Assembly (NCBI GenBank): GCA_005784505.1
Contig: VCAZ01000008.1
Coordinates: 7,520,763 to 7,584,762 of the forward strand
Direction of reading: 5' to 3'
Length of the DNA stretch: 64,000 bases
Source: Bagarius yarrelli
Taxonomy: Eukaryota; Chordata; Actinopteri; Siluriformes; Sisoridae
Shown: piece by piece, positions 58,929 to 61,704 of the stretch
Numbering within the stretch: position 1 is the stretch's first letter
Layout: each line of letters starts with the position of its first letter
The notes under the pieces: generated by a model
Database searches by the model: none
What the model saw: only the letters and a program-made list of their open reading frames with translations
Told to the model about the DNA's origin: nothing
Made by a program: the position numbers and the translations under genes

Positions 58929-60791
58929 CGTCGAAGGCTGACTCTGCAACACTGCGCTTGGTCCATCAGAGGAACCTGACTGTTTCAAGGTCAAATTCTG
59001 ATTCACTGCAACAGTGATATAAAACGCCTCCTTACAGCAAGCTGACACGGAGAAAGAAATGTGTCTGTGAGATGTTGTTCATCTCTGTCGTGACTCCATG
59101 GCAGATGCTTTTAGTGCAAACTCTGGACCTGCAGTCAGTTAGGTGAGGGGGAACCTTCGCGCCGACACAGAACCAACAATACTCCTCCCATGGGCCAATC
59201 ACTGATCATCACTGTTCTAATTAATCAATATGTCAATGGCACCCAGAGCCACATTTTCCAGCCTTTAAGGCTAAATTACTACTACGTAAAATAGTAACAA
59301 AAGGGAAAATTAAAAATGTGGTAGACGGACAGACAGAACAATGAAAACAGACAGACAAGCAGACAAACATCACAGACAGAAATACAGACAAAAAAAATCA
59401 GACAGACAGGCAGACTATTGAACTATACAATTTAAATCGAAAGGAAACAGAGATTAATTAATGTTGTCTCAATCTTTAGTATTAGGCTCAGTCCGAAATC
59501 GCATACTTCCCTAATCTATAATGCGTAAAAGTTACAATACCCAAAAAGTTCCTAGGATGATCTCCTTTTTTAAGTATGCAAAGGCTGCACACTTTACTAT
59601 CCCATGTGACCACAGGAGAGACGACTTGCATATGCAGAAGTGTCCAGAAAGCGGCGATGCGGCACTTTAAATAGTTTTAAGTGCTTAAAGAAAAATAAAA
59701 TCATTGTTCCTTGTAGTTAAACTGCACTTGTTTAACATTATTAAGTTAAACATTATCCAAATTTAAATTCGCGCTACCATGACGGTGTACGTCACGTGTC
59801 AAAACGTGTCAAAATGGCGGATGTAGTAAGTCCGAGTTTTATTTGTAATACCCGTTACAATACTATATAGAACATAGTTTCTAACAGTCGGGAAGTAGGT
59901 ACTTATTGAAACGTAGTACAAAGTTAAGTAGTATACGATTTAGTATGAATCCCGTGTCTCTTCATCAGTAGGAATTGTGTTTCGGTAGACCCGCTTTTAA
60001 ATTCTCTGTGGAATTTTAAAATGCCTCTGTGTGAGGGCGGCTACCTAGAGTCAGTCAGGCATCGGCAAATAAAGTGGATAATAAATTAATAAATAAATAA
60101 TTAAATGACAAAAGAGTAATTGGAAATTAGCGGCATCACCCCGATGCAGCAGGGCATGGCCGGCGTTAACTAGGCCTGTCTGAAAGTGAAGGCGGCGGCT
60201 AGAGGACGATTTAAAGAGTAATTGATTTTGTTTCCAATAACTCACAGACACAATGAGCTAATAATGCAGGAGGATGAAGTTCCAGCAAGTGCAACTACTG
60301 CAAGGAGCCGAGCCAAGCAGAGCAGACTGTGGAGAAATCTTCGCTCGAGGACGAGAGTTTTCTTATTTGTTGTCAGTGTGTGACTTTATAAAACTTTTGC
60401 AAATTAGCATAATTAATTAAAATCTTCCATTCCCTCAATAAAAAAACACACACACACACAAAGAGGGATGAATCCACCACTTAGCTTACTTCTCTCAAAT
60501 GATAAGCAATTTTTAACTTTGACATAGTGCATGTGGTTTGTTTTAATTAAATGACCATTAATTTTTAATAAAGGTCAATGCTAAATGTTGAATAGCTCAT
60601 GTGCACGATACACTGATTGACCTCCCGGGGAGCCGATTTAGACGCAGCCTGAAATATCTGGACGCTGTTTGAAAGCGTGTGCACTGACCTTCGTGGACGG
60701 TCACGCCGCAGTTGTCGCACTGGATGATCTCGTCTGTGTCCTCGCTGTTGTCACCCAGACAGACGCAGCAGATCAGAATGTGCTCCATCCT
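4432..60791 (-). CDS. PHF14: PHF14, PHD finger protein 14 (14 exons; 5' and probably 3' ends missing)
   Basis: Join on the minus strand: 60791-60689, 52481-52322, 50005-49894, 47288-47151, 40924-40778, 40462-40192, 38249-38143, 34584-34489, 29844-29738, 28386-28255, 26851-26689, 20720-20664, 20522-20401, 4549-4432. The total is 1833 nt, or 611 codons with no stop, and every junction is GT-AG and in phase. Domains by fragment codon: PHD1 about 9-50, zinc knuckle plus extended PHD about 50-180, linker 181-310, coiled coil about 311-365, basic linker 379-405, PHD2 about 415-462, Lys/Arg-rich 513-550, PHD3 about 556-607. The residues closely match vertebrate PHF14 as I remember it, for example VHEGCYGVDGESDSIMSS and CDECQLCYHFGCLDPPLKKS. 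PHF14 is a nuclear chromatin protein whose PHD modules read histone H3 tails. It has been reported with the HMG20A/TCF20/RAI1 proteins. The N-terminal low-complexity region and the last tail exon were not identified. The family assignment is very secure; exact exon ends are inferred from splice rules and phase. Confidence 0.96.
5826..6005 (-). mobile_element. V-SINE-like element
   Basis: It starts with 'acatttatggcatttagca', continues with 'gaggttctggggcccagcac', then 'aattgaaccccaatcttcca' and 'cagtccaacaccttaaccac'. This is the antisense form of a tRNA-headed SINE. Confidence 0.8.
7268..7318 (+). repeat. Small tandem duplication
   Basis: 'cattaggactagtttaaaat' occurs twice in direct succession with a period of about 24 bp. 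Confidence 0.8.
9334..9710 (+). repeat. Purine tract, (GA)n-rich, about 375 bp
   Basis: Nearly every base is A or G in mixed GAGA, GAAA and GTGA units with occasional T. The overlapping open frames on the minus strand, rich in Leu and Ser, are products of this repeat and not genes. It is preceded by 'atttacactttaatccaca', a motif seen again before the tract at 13661. Confidence 0.95.
10706..10900 (+). mobile_element. V-SINE-like element, sense
   Basis: The + strand reads 'gattcccagcacctccaagt', 'gttgggcccctgagcaaaac', then the conserved tail 'gtcgctctggataagggcg' and 'tctgccaaatgctataaatg'. The tRNA-like head is poorly kept. Confidence 0.82.
11350..11512 (-). mobile_element. V-SINE-like element
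   Basis: 'acagcatttagcagacgctc' (tail) is followed by 'gggaatcgaaccctgatctt', the reverse of a good tRNA B box. Part of the body is missing. Confidence 0.8.
11560..11740 (-). mobile_element. Second tRNA-derived repeat family
   Basis: 'ggttggggtcagaggggaga' is followed by 'gagcaggaagggttaagggt', then 'gggcttgaacccaggtca' and 'gtggcttaactatttgagcc'. Reversed, the last part reads as a tRNA-like head with a B box. Same family at 21120-21560 and 43170-43390. Confidence 0.7.
12890..13036 (+). mobile_element. Diverged V-SINE-like remnant
   Basis: It begins with 'tttgtggtggctcagttcaa', has 'tgtggggcccttaacaaagg' in the middle, and ends in 'gtctgcgagatgccataaat'. The order matches the sense SINE but with many changes. 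Confidence 0.6.
13512..13974 (-). mobile_element. V-SINE-like element interrupted by a purine-tract insert
   Basis: The SINE tail and body ('gcatttggcagacatcttta', 'agggccttgaacaggggccc') end at 13633. The head resumes at 13884 ('cagtccaaaaccttaaccac'). A 28-bp stretch of the SINE is present on both sides of the 250-bp insert, at 13606-13633 and 13884-13911, with one mismatch. Confidence 0.8.
13661..13883 (+). repeat. Purine tract, (GA)n-rich
   Basis: About 220 bp of GAGA, GAAA and GTGA units, ending in a run of G. It lies inside the interrupted SINE. The minus-strand open frames across it are repeat artefacts. Confidence 0.93.
15667..15914 (+). repeat. (GGAT)n then (GATA)n microsatellite
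   Basis: GGAT units up to about 15770 change into GATA units up to 15914, with GACA interruptions. Such compound tetranucleotide repeats are common in fish introns. Confidence 0.95.
16200..17185 (+). repeat. Degenerate about 20-bp minisatellite
   Basis: Variants of 'actacagacactacatctaa' repeat for about 1 kb. Units differ in length and sequence (for example 'ctacagcacaactacagaca' types), so the array is old or has repeatedly lost parts of units. A less regular prelude begins near 15950. Confidence 0.85.
17467..17496 (+). repeat. (CAA)n
   Basis: A run of ten CAA/ACA units. Confidence 0.95.
19361..19390 (+). repeat. Poly(T), 30 bp
   Basis: An uninterrupted T run. No retroposed gene or SINE head was recognised on either side. 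Confidence 0.95.
19472..19530. repeat. Nested inverted repeat (hairpin)
   Basis: The outer arms 'atggtttggt' (19472) and 'accaaaccat' (19521) are exact complements. The inner arms 'aatcagtgtt' (19493) and 'aacactgatt' (19509) are also exact complements around a 6-base loop. An 11-base bulge lies on one side. Confidence 0.85.
20401..20522 (-). CDS. PHF14: PHF14 exon: start of PHD3
   Basis: The exon has 122 nt, with acceptor TTTCCATAG|GAAC and donor GTTCG|GTAGGT. It encodes EPAPRERRQRQSVLQKKPKA, then DDTRTECTTCKGPGDNENLV. The first zinc pair of PHD3 is C-x2-C in ECTTC. The last two bases (CG) join the G of the next exon to give Arg before CDEC. Only a 141-bp intron separates it from the 57-bp exon upstream, while the intron after it is 15.9 kb. 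Confidence 0.94.
20664..20720 (-). CDS. PHF14: PHF14 57-bp exon: Lys/Arg-rich
   Basis: This small exon has 19 codons, is phase 0 at both ends, and is shorter than usual ORF cut-offs. The acceptor is CTTAAACAG|AGAA and the donor TAGAG|GTGAAC. It encodes RTRGQKRKRVSICEEEKIE. It aligns with the vertebrate PHF14 segment that begins RTRGRKR between PHD2 and PHD3. QKRKR resembles a monopartite nuclear-localisation signal. Because both phases are 0, skipping it would keep the frame. Confidence 0.9.
21120..21560 (-). mobile_element. Second tRNA-derived repeat family, partly duplicated
   Basis: 'agttggggtcagagggcaag' occurs at 21140 and again, slightly changed, at 21304. Between them is 'tcaattcattgtcattgtgc', as at 43195. 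The end reads 'cagcaccttaaccatttgag', the reversed tRNA-like head. At least two partial copies appear joined. Confidence 0.75.
21960..22200 (+). repeat. Degenerate GGTT/GGAC/GATG repeat region
   Basis: Irregular 4-bp-like units such as GGAC, GGTT and GATG make a low-complexity stretch. The open frame on its minus strand is not a gene. Confidence 0.7.
22660..22830 (+). mobile_element. V-SINE-like element, sense, well kept
   Basis: The head 'actggttaaggtgttggact', B-box region 'agttcaattcccag', body 'ctgctgggcccctgagcaag' and tail 'gtcactctggataagggcgc' are all present in order. Confidence 0.87.
23905..24066 (-). mobile_element. V-SINE-like element
   Basis: 'tatacaactgagcacctggg' (body) is followed by 'ctaggaatcaaaccc' (reversed B box) and 'cagtctaacaccttaaccac' (head). 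The far tail is lost. Confidence 0.8.
24915..25150. mobile_element. MITE-like repeat
   Basis: 'gcatacttctctactgtata' and, further on, 'cactttactatcccatgagc' are shared with 59490-59960, and the first part with 39490-39530. This points to a non-autonomous DNA element family. No transposase is present. Confidence 0.55.
25435..25570 (+). repeat. Duplicated segment copy 1 (partner 26455-26542)
   Basis: 'cgctttcagtcaatccttta' and 'gacagaaagcagtcgtgacc' recur in shortened, diverged form at 26455-26542, in the same orientation about 1 kb away. Confidence 0.75.
26455..26542 (+). repeat. Duplicated segment copy 2
   Basis: 'cgctttcagtcaatccttaa' to 'cagaaagcagttgcgacc' is a shorter copy of 25435-25570. 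It is flanked on both sides by similar AT-rich text containing 'gattaatc'. Confidence 0.75.
26689..26851 (-). CDS. PHF14: PHF14 exon: end of PHD2 and basic linker
   Basis: The exon has 163 nt, with acceptor AATTTCAG|GCAG and donor GCACG|GTGGGT. It encodes QCSECDQASSDEADIAMETL, then PDGTKRSRRQIKGPIKFIPQ and DMSPEPKKLQLRGT. CSEC provides the final PHD2 ligand pair. KRSRRQIK is a basic patch. The next exon starts in phase 0, so the donor must be at ACG|GTGGGT and not at the GT five bases further on. Confidence 0.95.
26852..28254 (-). other. Intron, 1.4 kb
   Basis: AT-rich, with an A-rich low-complexity block at about 27500-27660 and a TATA-rich patch near 27765-27790. Nothing else recognised. 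Confidence 0.8.
28255..28386 (-). CDS. PHF14: PHF14 exon: PHD2
   Basis: The exon has 132 nt, with acceptor GATTCGCAG|CTGC and donor CTACTG|GTGTGC. It encodes CGICKKNQDQHLLLLCDTCK, then LHYHLGCLDPPLTRMPKKTK. It supplies six of the eight PHD2 ligands: CGIC, CDTC and the His/Cys of HLGC. The last two come from the next exon. The closing Trp codon is split TG|G, which fixes the donor among the neighbouring GT dinucleotides. Confidence 0.97.
28387..29737 (-). other. Intron, 1.35 kb
   Basis: Mostly filled by a MITE-like element (28958-29445). No exon or other feature recognised. Confidence 0.75.
28958..29445. mobile_element. MITE-like DNA element
   Basis: The left end contains 'gggtcaaccgatatg' and 'gggccaatgctgatatgg'. 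The right end contains 'gcgatactgataatc', 'aatatcggcggcaataatcg' and 'gatcgacttctaga'. The ends look like diverged inverted repeats of the common teleost GGTCGACCGATAT-type element. The interior does not code for a transposase. Confidence 0.6.
29738..29844 (-). CDS. PHF14: PHF14 exon: basic Pro/Lys linker before PHD2
   Basis: The exon has 107 nt, with acceptor TTGTGCAG|AAAC and donor ATACAG|GTCAGA. It encodes KLNAPAILKPPKERKPSKKE, then GGSPGKSCSLPAVLY and two bases of the next Ser codon. The run KERKPSKK is a candidate nuclear-localisation or nucleic-acid contact patch. SLPAVLYS leads straight into PHD2. Confidence 0.95.
31118..31315 (-). mobile_element. V-SINE-like element, nearly complete
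   Basis: 'acagcatttggtagatgccc', 'ttatccagagcgacatacat', 'gttaagggccttgctcaggg', 'ggaattaaacccagatcttc' and 'accttaaccactgcgctacc' occur in order, giving tail, body, B-box region and head of the antisense SINE. Confidence 0.87.
32540..32890. promoter_or_regulatory. Candidate conserved noncoding block with RFX X-box
   Basis: A repeat-poor, mixed-composition stretch. At 32656-32670 'gtcacccatagcaac' fits the RFX X-box consensus GTNRCC-spacer-RGYAAC exactly. A partial second site, 'gttgccatagtgagc', lies at 32688-32702. Conservation cannot be judged from one sequence. Confidence 0.35.
33056..33402. mobile_element. Widespread vertebrate interspersed repeat (LINE-tail type)
   Basis: 'cccgcttattcggggtcaca', 'ccagtccatcacaggggcac', 'tttttggactgtgggaggaa' and 'acgcaaactccacacagaaa' are landmarks of a repeat very common in teleosts. 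I am not sure of its class (LINE 3' end or related non-autonomous element). The 106-codon open frame across it is incidental. Confidence 0.75.
34489..34584 (-). CDS. PHF14: PHF14 exon: coiled-coil part 2
   Basis: The exon has 96 nt, or 32 codons, and is phase 0 at both ends. The acceptor is TGCCGCAG|CTCT and the donor GACAG|GTACAC. It encodes LCESLEDLQNVNGLLRTEGQ and then SMWSMLGNLLGQ. It continues the amphipathic helix of the preceding exon. A (CA)n run starts about 20 bp upstream of the acceptor, within the branch-point region. Confidence 0.94.
34605..34637 (+). repeat. (CA)n next to an exon
   Basis: About 16 CA units. On the gene strand this is (GT)n, ending about 20 bp upstream of the 34584 acceptor. 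Confidence 0.95.
34702..34753 (+). repeat. Tandem duplication, period 27
   Basis: 'catcaagtcgtaggatttac' plus 'tggac' occurs at 34702 and exactly again at 34729. Confidence 0.92.
35857..35889 (+). repeat. (GT)n
   Basis: A GT run with one CT interruption. Confidence 0.95.
36930..37147 (-). mobile_element. Joined repeat fragments, including V-SINE head
   Basis: 36930-37030 carries 'gagccaggaatcgaacccgg', a tRNA-like reversed B box. 37045-37147 carries 'ggcccagcagtggcagcttg' and 'cagcaccttaaccactgagc' of the V-SINE-like family. Confidence 0.65.
38143..38249 (-). CDS. PHF14: PHF14 exon: coiled-coil part 1
   Basis: The exon has 107 nt, with acceptor GCTATTCAG|AGCG and donor ACAAG|GTAAGC. The split Glu codon (G|AG) is followed by RNMRMIQIQDNILEQKNLKD and KLESEQEKLHVEYNK. 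The heptad-like spacing of Met, Ile, Leu and charged residues suggests an alpha-helical coiled coil, as reported for PHF14. Confidence 0.95.
38780..38880 (-). mobile_element. V-SINE-like fragment
   Basis: 'ctggaaatcgaaccctggtc' (reversed B box) is followed by 'caacaccttaaccactgcgc' (head). Confidence 0.75.
39990..40170 (+). mobile_element. V-SINE-like element beside a splice donor
   Basis: It runs from 'gtggtaccacagtggcaaag' and 'ggtttgattcccagcac' to 'cgtccaaatgctgtaaatg'. It is antisense to PHF14. The element ends about 20 bp from the GT donor of the exon at 40192-40462. Confidence 0.82.
40192..40462 (-). CDS. PHF14: PHF14 exon: central linker
   Basis: This is the longest exon seen here, 271 nt, with acceptor ATTGCCAG|GCGA and donor CTCG|GTATGA. 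It encodes 90 codons plus one base, starting ARISARLQQYRAKAEVSR and ending HKQPALTADFVNYYL. The conserved core is RPQAWVPREKLPRPLTSSAS. The exon is much more GC-rich than the introns around it. An antisense SINE ends only about 20 bp beyond the donor. Confidence 0.96.
40463..40777 (-). other. Intron, 315 bp
   Basis: A short AT-rich intron with no recognised feature. Confidence 0.85.
40778..40924 (-). CDS. PHF14: PHF14 exon: end of extended PHD and basic helix
   Basis: The exon has 147 nt, or 49 codons, and is phase 0 at both ends. The acceptor is GTTTGCAG|GATA and the donor CTCAG|GTGTCT. It encodes DIADPFFAYCKQHADRFDRK, then WKRKNYLALQSYCK. The C-x2-H in AYCKQH is the last ligand pair of the extended PHD. 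The rest is a Lys/Arg-rich stretch that leads into the linker. Confidence 0.96.
42765..42850. mobile_element. MITE-like fragment
   Basis: 'tagggatgcaccgatacca' and 'ggtactcgccgataccgata' are landmarks of a non-autonomous DNA element common in teleosts. The distal end was not located. Confidence 0.5.
43170..43392 (-). mobile_element. Second tRNA-derived repeat family
   Basis: 'tcaattcattgtcattgtgc', 'gtacatgtacagagccaatg', 'gagcaggaagggttaagggt' and 'aaccatttgagccaccctgc' match the 21220-21475 copy in order. A (TATAG)n run precedes it. Confidence 0.75.
44506..46615 (+). repeat. 27-bp minisatellite, 2.1 kb
   Basis: The unit core 'ccactatacagcctgcaat' plus about 8 bp ('aaccaata', 'aattatta' or similar) repeats across 2.1 kb. 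The ends of the array (44506-44750 and 46310-46490) are regular, while the middle has many shortened or joined units. Because 27 is a multiple of 3, the minus strand stays open in several places and gives a 9-residue IAGCIVVLV-type repeat. This is a consequence of the unit length, not evidence of a gene. Confidence 0.97.
47033..47112. repeat. (TA)n palindrome, about 80 bp
   Basis: An alternating TA run is bounded by 'acccat' on the left and 'atgggt' on the right, so the whole block is self-complementary. It lies about 40 bp inside the intron from the donor at 47150. Confidence 0.93.
47151..47288 (-). CDS. PHF14: PHF14 exon: extended PHD core
   Basis: The exon has 138 nt, or 46 codons, and is phase 0 at both ends. 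The acceptor is GCTTTAG|GAGTG and the donor GAAGAA|GTAAGC. It encodes ECSLCEDARFARTGVCISCD followed by AGMCRSYFHVTC and the acidic end SEAAAEE. Zinc ligands visible are CSLC, CISC, the Cys of AGMC, and the His and Cys of HVTC. An 80-bp TA palindrome lies about 40 bp inside the downstream intron. Confidence 0.96.
48040..48297 (+). repeat. (TCCA)n/(TCTA)n microsatellite
   Basis: TCCA and TCTA units are mixed with repeated 'acagtatctatc' interruptions, giving a higher-order pattern between 48130 and 48280. Confidence 0.93.
48926..49550 (+). repeat. CACTCG/CTCACA minisatellite grading into CT-rich
   Basis: Units such as 'cactcgcactcgctcacaca' repeat to about 49340, then become CTCGCT and CCTCACTC types to 49550. 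The strand is nearly G-poor. Confidence 0.93.
49894..50005 (-). CDS. PHF14: PHF14 exon: zinc knuckle to extended PHD
   Basis: The exon has 112 nt, with acceptor TTCTAAAG|GTGG and the strong donor CAAG|GTGAGT. It encodes WVHVVCALYVPGVAFGDIDK, then LRPVTLTEMNYTKYGAK. The His and Cys of WVHVVC complete the zinc knuckle that began as CELC in the previous exon. This is the typical linker of extended PHD modules of the AF10/BRPF1/PHF14 type. Confidence 0.96.
50006..52321 (-). other. Intron, 2.3 kb
   Basis: Contains a CACT/TCTC low-complexity region (50505-51240). The remainder, including 51400-52320, is ordinary AT-rich sequence with nothing recognised. Confidence 0.8.
50505..51240 (+). repeat. 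CT/CACT-rich low-complexity region
   Basis: Irregular CACT, CTCA and TCTC units. The 292-codon open frame over it, rich in Ser, Leu, His and Thr, is a product of biased composition. Confidence 0.9.
52322..52481 (-). CDS. PHF14: PHF14 exon: end of PHD1 and zinc knuckle
   Basis: The exon has 160 nt, with acceptor TTTTCTCAG|GTTG and donor GGAAG|GTATGA. The split first codon (G|GT) restores the Gly of HEGC. The exon supplies the remaining PHD1 ligands (GCYG and FCDAC) and begins the zinc knuckle with CELC. Conserved text includes STEPWFCDAC and DGIFKETDAGR. In my memory mammals read CKCGV after FCDAC, whereas here it is CKNGV. That position is not one of the canonical eight ligands. Confidence 0.96.
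52576..52935 (+). repeat. Purine tract, (GAAA)n/(GGAA)n
   Basis: About 360 bp of almost pure A and G, located roughly 100 bp upstream of the 52481 acceptor in gene orientation. The reverse-strand Phe/Ser/Leu-rich open frame is an artefact. Confidence 0.95.
53985..54235. mobile_element. Two V-SINE-like pieces in opposite orientation
   Basis: 53988-54030 has 'agttgagggttaagggcctt' (antisense body). 54105-54235 has 'agtggtagcctagtggttaa', 'cagggtttgatttcaagcac' and 'tctgccaaatgctgtaaat' (sense, with part of the body deleted). Confidence 0.75.
57210..58092 (+). repeat. Pyrimidine tract / about 26-bp minisatellite
   Basis: About 0.9 kb of TTCTC and CTCC units with a recurring block 'tcctctccactattcttttt'. 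The 326- and 251-codon open frames here (Phe, Ser, Leu) exist only because the unit lacks stop codons. Confidence 0.95.
58897..58927 (+). repeat. (GT)n
   Basis: About 15 GT units. Confidence 0.95.
59320..59415 (+). repeat. GACA-rich microsatellite
   Basis: Irregular GACA/CAGA units, including 'cagacagacaagcagacaaa'. Confidence 0.8.
59490..59960. mobile_element. MITE-like element
   Basis: It starts 'cagtccgaaatcgcatactt' and ends with text whose complement begins 'ggattcatactaaatcg', so the ends are roughly inverted. The inner 'cactttactatcccatgtga' matches the copy near 25060. Confidence 0.6.
60689..60791 (-). CDS. PHF14: PHF14 exon: first half of PHD1
   Basis: The acceptor ends CCTCACAG and the donor is GAAG|GTCAGT. 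The exon has 103 nt, starts in phase 0, and leaves one base (G) for the next exon. It encodes RMEHILICCVCLGDNSEDTD, then EIIQCDNCGVTVHE. It supplies the first four zinc cysteines (C-x2-C in ICCVC and C-x2-C in CDNC) and the histidine of PHD1. The open frame runs further upstream of the acceptor, but that stretch (for example VERTPLWTSQ) does not resemble PHF14 and follows a good polypyrimidine/AG site, so I end the exon at 60791. A shift of the acceptor by 2 nt is possible. Confidence 0.93.
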
Positions 60792-61404
60792 CTGTGAGGT
60801 CCACAATGGAGTACGTTCTACCAAAGAGTCCTGAGAACAACATGCAAAAACCTCAGGATTTGTGAGATTCTGTTTGGGAGAACAATTATATGTCCCCATG
60901 CTGGGTCACACATATTATTATTATTATTGTATAGTAATCGTGTTATTAGTTGTGCTAGAAATTAGAAGCATGGTCAAGTTTATCAATAAAGTCACATCTG
61001 GATAAATTATATGTTATTGTTTACACAGTACTACCTGTTATTTCCAGTGCATCAGCCAATAATCTGGTGTTGATTACGTTTGGCACTTCAGGTTTTTCAT
61101 TCATTACCATCATTATTACTGAATGTGGTTAAGTTAGGCCCCTAAACAAGGCCCTTAACAACTAGATTGATTAAAACAACTATATACATTTTATGCATTT
61201 ATATTTCTGCCAAATGCCATTAATATATGAATGTATTATTAATATCATTATAAGTATTTTGGTGGTGATAGTAATACAAAATCTTCTTCCTTTTATCCCT
61301 CTTGATATTATTATTAATCCTTTTATTATTATTAACATAAATCTATATTCTAATAATAATAAATGTAATGTAAAATAAAATGTAGTATTATTAGGGCTGT
61401 ATAA

Positions 61405-61700
61405 AAGTTCAAAGTTCAAGTTCAAGGAGCTTTATTGTCATTTCAACCATATATAGCAGAATGCAGCACACAGTGAAAAACATAGAATTCCACAAAACAA
61501 CAAAGAGCCACTAAACAGGATAGACATAAAGTGCATATGTGCAACCCAGTGCAGCCAGTGCAGAACAGACAGTGCAATAAACAATACAAACATTACAAAG
61601 ACAGTGCAAAAAAGACAATAGAGAACGGAACATAACACAATAGCGCCAACCATATTGTAAGATGAGGTAGACGTGAAATATGCAATTTAACAACAATATT
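61405..61700. mobile_element. Interspersed repeat leading into a minisatellite
   Basis: 'gagctttattgtcatttcaa' and 'gtgcagccagtgcagaacag' are landmarks of a repeat often seen in fish. 'gtgcaaatagcattgtaagt' at its end grades into the 19-bp array, so the array may have grown from its terminal part. Confidence 0.6.
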
Positions 61701-61704
61701 GTGC

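Larger units (their letters stand above)
52482..60688 (-). other. Intron, 8.2 kb
   Basis: Contains a purine tract (52576-52935), SINE pieces (53985-54235), a pyrimidine minisatellite (57210-58092), (GT)n (58897), GACA repeats (59320-59415), and a MITE-like element (59490-59960). Repeat-poor blocks lie at about 55740-56080, 58330-58560 and 60130-60270. No exon recognised. Confidence 0.8.

Noticed and set aside
60792..60899. Upstream extension of the first PHF14 exon frame
   Set aside because: The frame stays open, but the residues do not resemble PHF14, and a good AG acceptor at 60792-60793 gives the correct phase.
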